Source of the DNA: Bacillota bacterium
Lineage (GTDB): Bacteria > Bacillota > Clostridia > Christensenellales > CAG-138
Direction of reading: 5' to 3'
Length of the DNA stretch: 5,010 nt
Assembly (NCBI GenBank): GCA_023458615.1
Contig: JAEWYV010000100.1
Coordinates: forward strand, 1-5,010
In this document: positions 1 through 5,010 of the stretch, one piece after another
How the letters are laid out: each line of letters starts with the position of its first letter
How positions within the stretch are numbered: the stretch's first letter is position 1
The notes under the pieces: generated by a model
Told to the model about the DNA's origin: nothing
What the model saw: the letters and a program-made list of their open reading frames with translations, nothing else
Databases searched by the model: none
Translations under genes and position numbers: made by a program

Positions 1-5
1 TCCAT
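1..5 (-). other. Possible start codon of a fourth operon gene
   Basis: Two bases after the glycosyltransferase TAA (10-8) the minus strand reads ATGGA (5-1), so another gene could begin immediately and run off the left edge. The only purine-rich element nearby (AAGG about 20 nt upstream) is too distant to be a good ribosome site, so this is a weak suggestion. No terminator is visible after the glycosyltransferase within the window. Confidence 0.2.
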
Positions 6-7
6 CT

Positions 8-1441
8 TTAGGGTTTCTTTTGTTCGCCTTGCGAGAACCCCTTTCGTTTGAGCTCACCCCAGCGATTCTTGTTCTTCTTGAATCCAAACATCGCTTCTAC
101 CTTATACACGGTGTTGAGTTGGCGATAACCAAAGTTATCGACGAAAGAATAGAAGAAGAGCTGTAGTAGCTGCTTAATGTCGGGATATTTCTTAAACGTG
201 TTTTCCTCTAGGAGGAGCGCCCCGACGGACAGTATGGTTCCATAAAGCACAGCCACGAGGAAAAAGGATAACATAAACCAGAAATTTACAACACCCAATA
301 GAAAAGATATCGGGATGAAGATATATCCAAATGTTTCTATGACTGGTCCTGCAAGCTCAAAAATCCAGTAATAGGGGATGCAGATCATACCGATACGCCC
401 GTATTTTGGGTTGAATAGCATGCTTTTATGTTTCAAAAGCGTATCGATTAAGCCAATGTGCCAGCGCTTGCGCTGTTTTCTCAAGTCGGAAATTCGCTCT
501 GGTGGCTGTGTCCAACAGATTGGATCGGGCAGAAATCGCACGGAATATTTCCGTTTCTTGTCGTGCATGAGCTGATGTAGCTTCACGACAAGCTCCATAT
601 CCTCACCGACGCAATGACGCGTGTATCCGCCAGCTTCAATAACGGCGGCTTTATTGAATGCCCCGAACGCGCCGGAGATGATGAGGAGCATGCCCATCAC
701 ATCAAATCCGATTCTTCCGGTTAAGAACGCGCGTAGATACTCCGTCGTTTGCAGCGCGACGATAGGCTTCTTCGATAAACCGACTTCCTTCATCTGACCG
801 TCCACGATCTCGCAACCGCTGCCGATGCGAACGATGCCGCCAACAGCGATGCATGTTGGGTCGCTGACAAAGGAATAAATAATCTTGATGAGTGAGCTTT
901 TCTCCAAAATGGAGTCGGCATCAATCGTTACAATGACCGGGTAGGCAGCGACATTGATGCCTGCGTTGAGCGCATCAGCCTTGCCACCATTTTTCTTGTT
1001 GAGCACGACTAACTTTTCATCGACGGCGGAGCGATAAATCTCAACAATCTCTTCAGTCTGTAACGATTTTTTATAGGGCTGATGGAAAGGAAGCAATTCG
1101 TAGGCATCAATCAGCAGTTGAAGGGTATCATCCTTCGAGCCGTCGTTGATGACGATAACCTCATACTCAGGAAAATCGAGTGATATCAGATTGCGAACAG
1201 AATCAACGATGGTTGCAGACTCATTATACGCCGGAACCAGCAATGAGATTGGAACCATATGCTCCGAGTCAAGGAATCGCCGGTAATCGACATATCGAAG
1301 CGAACGCACGTAGCGGCGCAGTCCAATAGAAGCGGAAATCAGCTGAACTAGATAGATTGTACTGACCGTGATTACATAGAATAACGAGAAATAGTTGACG
1401 CCAAGTACAATGCGATAGAGAATATCGTGTGTTGACATCAT
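8..1441 (-). CDS. Processive-type family 2 glycosyltransferase, membrane polysaccharide synthase
   Basis: A 477-residue integral membrane GT2 enzyme resembling the PgaC/IcaA, NodC and hyaluronan synthase group. It should transfer sugars from a nucleotide-sugar donor on the cytoplasmic side and extrude a beta-linked polymer; sugar and linkage are unknown. Visible: membrane helix at about 12-38; GT-A domain with PAYNE (70-74), NDGSKDDT (99-106), NGGKADALN (151-159) and the metal-binding DAD (174-176); acceptor-side SGAFGAF (256-262); GED at 279-281 with Asp281 as likely base; QRKRW (323-327), the Q-x-x-R-W hallmark of processive synthases; then two to three membrane helices between about 350 and 410. 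The tail is basic (FKKNKNRWGELKRKGF). All catalytic motifs are intact and no PilZ domain follows. The start overlaps the HEAT gene stop as ATGA. A second ATG one codon on (1438) sits 7 nt from the AAAGGAG site rather than 4 and may be the true start. Family assignment is firm; the product is inference. Confidence 0.93.
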   Translation of the reverse strand: MMSTHDILYRIVLGVNYFSLFYVITVSTIYLVQLISASIGLRRYVRSLRYVDYRRFLDSEHMVPISLLVPAYNESATIVDSVRNLISLDFPEYEVIVINDGSKDDTLQLLIDAYELLPFHQPYKKSLQTEEIVEIYRSAVDEKLVVLNKKNGGKADALNAGINVAAYPVIVTIDADSILEKSSLIKIIYSFVSDPTCIAVGGIVRIGSGCEIVDGQMKEVGLSKKPIVALQTTEYLRAFLTGRIGFDVMGMLLIISGAFGAFNKAAVIEAGGYTRHCVGEDMELVVKLHQLMHDKKRKYSVRFLPDPICWTQPPERISDLRKQRKRWHIGLIDTLLKHKSMLFNPKYGRIGMICIPYYWIFELAGPVIETFGYIFIPISFLLGVVNFWFMLSFFLVAVLYGTILSVGALLLEENTFKKYPDIKQLLQLFFYSFVDNFGYRQLNTVYKVEAMFGFKKNKNRWGELKRKGFSQGEQKKP

Positions 1442-2547
1442 GCCGCTCCTTTCCGTCTGCGTAGTGCTTGCTTATCAAGCGCGAAATGCATCATTTCCAG
1501 TGCAAAACGATCCTTGCGCTCCTTGACGCGGCGAACGATCTCGTCGGTGTTTGCGCACTGAATCAAGGACTCCGATGCGCGTAATCTTACCCACCACTCG
1601 CAGTCGCAGAGCAGATCGATTAACGTTTCTGCGTTTTCATCCGCACCGTAGGAAGAAAGAGCCGTAGCAACAACCGCTCGAAGTTCCCAGCGGTCACTGT
1701 GCGAGAGCGCGAGAAGGGACTCATACGCGGGGGCATACGCCAGCTGTCCAAGTGTTCGGGCTGCGTCGATGCGCATGTTGATTATCGGGCTTTCCAACAG
1801 CGGCAACACCTCGCCAGCAAGCGCAATATATCGGTTCTCTCCGATTGCCTTGACGCAGGTTCGGCGAATGTAGTCGTCGGCAGCGGTATTGATCAACCGC
1901 CGGCAAAGTATCTCCCGATCGCCGCGAAATACGCTGAACAATTCTTCAAGTGTTCGAAACGATAGAAGGGATGCGATGGAAACATCCCGGCAAATCGAAA
2001 CCAGTGGTTGCTCAGCACCCAACAGACAAAGAGACAGAAGACCAATATGTTGCATCTGTGGATTTTTACGATGGAGGTAAATTTGCTGCACCACATCATT
2101 GGTGTAGCGATCTAGCCCAAGCGTACCGATGAGTTTGACAACGAGTATAATGGAGTCCACGTTTCCAGTGGCAAGCTGTTTGTTTAGATAATTGGAGTAC
2201 CATTCTCCAGCGATTTCGCGCTTCAACACCACCAGATCCGATGGATCCAGTTCATCGGCAGTCTCTGCAATAACAAGCAAGCCACGCAGGGAGCGAATAC
2301 CATGAATCTGTGAAATAGAGTTGACGCAGCCTTCCTTCTGGCGAATGAAGTCATACAATTTGCTCTTGAGTTTTTGGGCGGCGGCTTCACCCGAAATCAG
2401 ACAGATTAATTGCTCGCGCATCTCTTGTATGCGTTTGCTCTTCAATGAATTCGTGACGTGAAGCATTAATAGCAGCAGCGTAAACAGCGCAAGAACCGCA
2501 CCCATAATCAAGATAAGCAGGTTGACAACGGCTTGAACAATGGTCAA
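1438..2547 (-). CDS. Membrane-anchored HEAT-repeat protein
   Basis: A 369-residue protein of no assigned enzymatic function. Residues 3-31 form one strongly hydrophobic helix, followed by a basic stretch (NSLKSKR, 33-39), which by the positive-inside rule puts the rest in the cytoplasm. The middle (about 45-220) is helical and leucine-rich. The C-terminal part carries about four HEAT-like helical pairs at roughly 226-252, 255-283, 286-314 and 317-345, seen from spaced cores such as RRTCVKAIGE, MRIDAARTLGQL, LRAVVATALSSYG and VRLRASESLIQC. HEAT repeats form a curved protein-binding surface, so a scaffold or regulator is likely. Its 4-bp ATGA overlap with the glycosyltransferase makes that enzyme the obvious partner. 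The start is TTG at 2547: an in-frame TGA lies two codons upstream, AAGGAG lies 10 nt upstream, and the next ATG (residue 15) would cut the membrane helix in half. Fold is confident; role is inference. Confidence 0.85.
   Translation of the reverse strand: MTIVQAVVNLLILIMGAVLALFTLLLLMLHVTNSLKSKRIQEMREQLICLISGEAAAQKLKSKLYDFIRQKEGCVNSISQIHGIRSLRGLLVIAETADELDPSDLVVLKREIAGEWYSNYLNKQLATGNVDSIILVVKLIGTLGLDRYTNDVVQQIYLHRKNPQMQHIGLLSLCLLGAEQPLVSICRDVSIASLLSFRTLEELFSVFRGDREILCRRLINTAADDYIRRTCVKAIGENRYIALAGEVLPLLESPIINMRIDAARTLGQLAYAPAYESLLALSHSDRWELRAVVATALSSYGADENAETLIDLLCDCEWWVRLRASESLIQCANTDEIVRRVKERKDRFALEMMHFALDKQALRRRKGAA
1446..1452 (-). promoter_or_regulatory. Ribosome binding site for the glycosyltransferase, inside the HEAT gene
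   Basis: AAAGGAG on the minus strand (1452-1446) lies within the last codons of the HEAT gene, which encode the RRKGAA tail. It is 4 nt before the ATG at 1441 and 7 nt before the ATG at 1438. Having its own strong site plus the ATGA overlap suggests both independent initiation and coupling by reinitiation. Confidence 0.7.
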
Positions 2548-2614
2548 AAGTCACACGCTCCTTCCCGTTGGTATCGAAGATCGTAGTCCCTATAAGCGCA
2601 TTTAGAGAAATCAG
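2548..2614 (-). other. Short intergenic gap between lipoprotein and HEAT genes
   Basis: These 67 bp contain the ribosome site for the HEAT gene and otherwise nothing I can support. No GC-rich stem followed by a T-run is present, and only a poor promoter-like pair (TTAACT, 17 bp, TTATAG) is visible. This fits read-through from the lipoprotein gene into the downstream pair. Confidence 0.6.
2558..2563 (-). promoter_or_regulatory. Ribosome binding site supporting the TTG start of the HEAT gene
   Basis: AAGGAG on the minus strand (2563-2558) lies 10 nt before the TTG at 2547, slightly long but workable. Between site and start an in-frame TGA excludes a longer protein, and no in-frame ATG or GTG exists nearer than codon 15. 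The strong site with a weak start codon and long spacing could keep expression of the HEAT protein modest. Confidence 0.7.
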
Positions 2615-4810
2615 TTAAGGGATGGTCGCAAAGCAGTCCCGTACAATAGGGTAACTCTTCTTAAGGCGTTCATGATAGGTTGGCAGATCCCATGGTTCCC
2701 ATTGATAGGTTCCAAATGAGATTGGCCCCGTGCTCTGACTTGAAAAAACTGCAAATGAGAATGAATCAATCGTTTGGCCGGTGACTGCTCCTGTTTTGTT
2801 CCAGTCTGCAATGATATTTTTTGTGCCCGGATCGCGTACGTTAAACAGGAGCCACGGGATGCGTAGTTCAATCACGCCGTCGCCAGCGTAGAAATCTGCC
2901 AGAGAATTGAAACTCTCATTTGTCGGGTCGGTGATGCCATAGGTGAGTTCACCTGCGTCAAATTTTGAGAAGGGAATCACTGTGTCGGAGTCTGGTAAAA
3001 CAAGCACACGATTCATCGCCGCATAAAGAGGAACAAATGCGCCGGAATTTTTCTCGGTTTGATGCGCGATCGGTTCAACGAGCGTGTTTTGCACGGAGTA
3101 TTGATATTGAAACACGTCATAATACGGATCCACCAGCATGACGCTGTTGGTTTCGGTGTTTAATTTGATTAAAAAGTCTGCTGCCTGCGCAAACGATATT
3201 CCTTCATAGGAGTAATTACCCTGATCGGGGATGGTGTCCGCAGCGATATATACACTATCCTGACCAAACTGCAGCCCATTCAGATTAATCATGAAGTAAA
3301 GATACGCTTCATCGCTTTTGACACGCAGTCGGAGTCCACCGGACTCGGATACGATGTTTTCGTCGCTCCAGTCATCCGTTTTTCCGTCAATCAGGACAAT
3401 AGAAGTTGCACCGGGGTCAAACGAGAGCAACCCAAATGACTTTTCAGGACTCTCCACGCTATACCAATACGGGCGACGTTCCGCTTCCTCCTGATCGGTG
3501 GTGTTCCAGGTGCGTTTAAACCACTCGTCTTGCCAGGAGAAGATCAAGCCACCCATGCAGCCGACCTCGCGGATATCGTCCATCATGGAGACCAACATGT
3601 TTCCTTGCGCTGTCTCCTCAATATTACCCTGATCAAAGCCGGTGATCGCGTTGACATGCGTTTTTCCGCGCGAGGTTGGAATGCCGAATTCTGCAATCAG
3701 CACCGGCATGGTGTGATAGGCATTTAAATCCGCCAGGTAGGAACGATAGGGGTTCGGGTTCTCTCCTGTGGTATAGGCGGGATCATAACTCATCAAATCC
3801 GGATAGTAAGAGTAAACGTGGTAGGATGCGAAGAATCCTGCGGTATATGCCGCCGTTGCCTGGATGTGTTCCACGTCAATGCTCACCGCGTCCTCCATCC
3901 CGGGATTTGGTTCACCAGGATGAGACAAAGGATCAGTCGTCACCCAGTTGGTGATGGCGATAGGACGCTGAACGTCATACTTGTCTGTTTCATAGGAGAT
4001 CATGTAATCCTGCGATTCGGCAAGAAACACTTCAAACGGAGAAGCATCTATTGTGGAAACATAAGTGCCGGAAAAGCTTGTCTTGTCAGGATTCTTTTCA
4101 TTTGTGCCCATAACAAAGTCGGCGCTGAATTCAATGCCCGGCAAATAACCAATCACGTAATTTGAAACGTCGCTTGTATAGATTCCGCCTGCGTTTCCTG
4201 GTAGCTTCTCAACGTCTGCATTTCCGTGAATGATGTCGATTGTGTTCTTTAGATCATGTTGGAAACTATGGATCAGCTCGCCGTCATTACAGTATGCATC
4301 CAGATAATTCGCGATCAGTTCCTCGTTCATATAGATGCCTTGTATAAGGTAGAGCGGCTTTTCAGCGTTGAGGTTATAGGCAAGCAGCGCATCATAGAAT
4401 CCGGGCATTTGCGGTACATAGACTCGAATGGTGTTTGCGTTCATCTCGCCGATCAACTGAAACCATCGCGCATAATCCTCTTTAGGAATTCCGAATTCAC
4501 CGGGCCAATATCCGGGCTTTGCGGCGCCGATATCCACGCCCTTGACGAAGAATGGTTCAAATATTCCACCATTATTTCTAACGAGAAAACTCTTGCCTTC
4601 TACGCGTGAAACCGGCCCCTTATAGGCTGGAGTTGGTAGCGGCGTTGGTTCGATAGTAGGGGTTGGTGTCGCCTCCGTAGATTGGATAACGGGCGAGACC
4701 TCTGGTGTCTGTTCCAAGTGCGGCGAGCACGCAAAGAGTGATAGAATGCCGCCAAAGAGGACAAAATAGAAACCCCAAAAGAGCTTTCGTTTTGCGTTGC
4801 AAAAACTCAT
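2615..4810 (-). CDS. Secreted lipoprotein with clan GH-A-like glycosidase barrel and C-terminal CBM9/DOMON-like domain
   Basis: A 731-residue exported lipoprotein, numbered from the ATG at 4810. Residues 1-27 are a lipoprotein signal (KRK, hydrophobic core, LFAC lipobox) with lipidated Cys28, then a Thr/Pro-rich spacer to about 63. Residues 75-440 read as a full (beta/alpha)8 barrel: FFVKGVDIG (88-96), ANTIRVYVP (125-133), PLYLIQGIY (152-160), VIGYLPGIEF (219-228), ITNWVTTDPL (286-295), YHVYSYYPD (330-338), PVLIAEFG (369-376) and GLIFSWQDEW (420-429). By clan GH-A logic Glu374 is the nucleophile and Glu227 the acid/base, but Glu227 follows Ile rather than the usual Asn. From about 471, IDGKTDDW opens a beta-rich domain resembling CBM9/DOMON modules; the protein ends with a WEPWDLPTYHERLKKSYP motif. 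It probably binds, cleaves or transfers the polymer made by the downstream synthase. Substrate and activity are unproven; a non-catalytic binding role is possible. Confidence 0.85.
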   Translation of the reverse strand: MSFCNAKRKLFWGFYFVLFGGILSLFACSPHLEQTPEVSPVIQSTEATPTPTIEPTPLPTPAYKGPVSRVEGKSFLVRNNGGIFEPFFVKGVDIGAAKPGYWPGEFGIPKEDYARWFQLIGEMNANTIRVYVPQMPGFYDALLAYNLNAEKPLYLIQGIYMNEELIANYLDAYCNDGELIHSFQHDLKNTIDIIHGNADVEKLPGNAGGIYTSDVSNYVIGYLPGIEFSADFVMGTNEKNPDKTSFSGTYVSTIDASPFEVFLAESQDYMISYETDKYDVQRPIAITNWVTTDPLSHPGEPNPGMEDAVSIDVEHIQATAAYTAGFFASYHVYSYYPDLMSYDPAYTTGENPNPYRSYLADLNAYHTMPVLIAEFGIPTSRGKTHVNAITGFDQGNIEETAQGNMLVSMMDDIREVGCMGGLIFSWQDEWFKRTWNTTDQEEAERRPYWYSVESPEKSFGLLSFDPGATSIVLIDGKTDDWSDENIVSESGGLRLRVKSDEAYLYFMINLNGLQFGQDSVYIAADTIPDQGNYSYEGISFAQAADFLIKLNTETNSVMLVDPYYDVFQYQYSVQNTLVEPIAHQTEKNSGAFVPLYAAMNRVLVLPDSDTVIPFSKFDAGELTYGITDPTNESFNSLADFYAGDGVIELRIPWLLFNVRDPGTKNIIADWNKTGAVTGQTIDSFSFAVFSSQSTGPISFGTYQWEPWDLPTYHERLKKSYPIVRDCFATIP

Positions 4811-4816
4811 ATGTGA

Positions 4817-4824
4817 CCCTCCTC
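4817..4824 (-). promoter_or_regulatory. Ribosome binding site that sets the lipoprotein start
   Basis: The minus strand reads GAGGAGGG at 4824-4817, a near-perfect Shine-Dalgarno site. The GGAGG core lies 7 nt before the ATG at 4810. The longer open frame from the ATG at 4828 would encode this site as its residues 2-4 (RGG) and has no such site of its own, so the start at 4810 is preferred. It also gives a standard lipoprotein signal (MSFCNAKRK followed by the hydrophobic core). Confidence 0.85.
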
Positions 4825-4881
4825 GCATGGAAGCGGATTGGAAATGACGAGTGCAAAAACAAACGTACTAGATATATGTTG

Positions 4882-4911
4882 AGTATATGATGTAGCGATA
4901 TAGTTGGTCAA
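4882..4911 (-). promoter_or_regulatory. Housekeeping-type promoter for the three-gene operon
   Basis: On the minus strand, TTGACC (4911-4906) and TATACT (4887-4882) are separated by 18 bp. Each box differs from the sigma-70/sigma-A consensus at one position. Transcription would begin near 4875, leaving a leader of about 65 nt before the ATG at 4810, too short for most riboswitches. No extended -10 TG is present. The position directly upstream of the first gene, and the lack of any comparably good promoter before the second gene, support a single transcript. Predicted from sequence alone. Confidence 0.55.
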
Positions 4912-5010
4912 TCGTCTCATTAATATAGCGGCACGGATCGATGTGATATAGAGTGCAGAAATCTCCAACGAAATGGGTTTCAACGGAACTGAAATGTATA
5001 CAAGCGAACT
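4912..5010. other. Region upstream of the operon promoter, unassigned
   Basis: No complete gene is visible. On the minus strand one frame is open from the right edge to a TAG at 4870-4868 (46 residues in the window, ending RYIIYSTYI). A second is open from the edge to a TGA at 4809-4807 that overlaps the lipoprotein ATG. On the plus strand an ATG at 4973 is open to the edge but lacks a ribosome site. Any one could be the end or start of a neighbouring gene. None can be chosen from this much sequence, and none is recognisable. Confidence 0.3.

Noticed and set aside
1699..2132. Overlapping short open frames on both strands within the HEAT gene
   Set aside because: They are alternative-frame readings of the HEAT coding sequence, with no protein-like composition and no gene-sized neighbour of their own.
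2588..2616. Promoter-like pair TTAACT and TTATAG before the HEAT gene
   Set aside because: Both boxes match the consensus poorly compared with the upstream promoter, and the gap is short enough for read-through.
2611..2871. Minus-strand open frame of 86 codons inside the end of the lipoprotein gene
   Set aside because: It is in a different frame of a conserved-looking C-terminal domain, and its translation has no domain or signal.
3530..4609. Several plus-strand open frames of 65 to 117 codons opposite the lipoprotein gene
   Set aside because: They lie wholly within a well-supported gene on the other strand and give low-complexity or Cys/Arg/His-rich translations without recognisable domains.
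4811..4875. Riboswitch in the lipoprotein leader, for example a c-di-GMP type
   Set aside because: The predicted leader is only about 65 nt, and I see neither a conserved aptamer core nor a terminator hairpin.
4978..4994. Inverted repeat TTTCA-N7-TGAAA upstream of the promoter, considered as an operator
   Set aside because: The arms are only 5 bp, do not extend further, and lie about 65 bp upstream of the -35 box; such repeats are expected by chance in AT-rich DNA.
1..5010. CRISPR arrays, tRNA or rRNA genes, insertion sequences
   Set aside because: No regularly spaced repeats, no tRNA- or rRNA-like segments, no transposase and no terminal inverted repeats were seen; nearly all the window is coding.

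Overview
The window carries three complete genes, all on the minus strand and packed like one operon read from right to left. In order they are a secreted glycosidase-like lipoprotein (4810 to 2615), a membrane-anchored HEAT-repeat protein (2547 to 1438) and a processive-type family 2 glycosyltransferase (1441 to 8). The AGGAGG-type ribosome sites, the TTG start, the lipobox signal peptide with a Thr/Pro-rich spacer and the roughly balanced base composition suggest a Gram-positive bacterium, most likely of the Firmicutes (Clostridia or Paenibacillus-like). This is inference; no marker gene is present.

Region by region. 4829-5010 holds no gene I can support. It contains a good housekeeping-type promoter on the minus strand (TTGACC, 18 bp, TATACT) about 65 nt upstream of the lipoprotein start, plus short open frames running off the right edge that could be the tail of another gene. 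2615-4810 is the lipoprotein: signal peptide, Thr/Pro linker, a complete (beta/alpha)8-like domain related to clan GH-A glycosidases, then a C-terminal beta-rich domain that opens like CBM9/DOMON-type modules. After a 67-bp gap with no terminator comes the HEAT protein (one N-terminal membrane helix, about four C-terminal HEAT-like repeats). It overlaps the glycosyltransferase by 4 bp (ATGA), so those two are probably translationally coupled. The glycosyltransferase stops 7 bp from the left edge, where an ATG for a possible further gene is just visible.

Taken together the genes look like an envelope or exopolysaccharide locus. The glycosyltransferase would polymerise a sugar from a nucleotide-sugar donor and move it through the membrane. 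The HEAT protein would be a cytoplasmic-side scaffold or regulator bound to it. The lipoprotein would bind, trim or remodel the polymer outside. The layout is loosely analogous to synthase-dependent loci that pair a GT2 synthase with a glycosidase (for example Bacillus subtilis yda or Listeria pss). However, none of the three proteins contains a recognisable PilZ, GGDEF or BcsB-like domain, and the HEAT partner is unusual. The polymer cannot be named from sequence.
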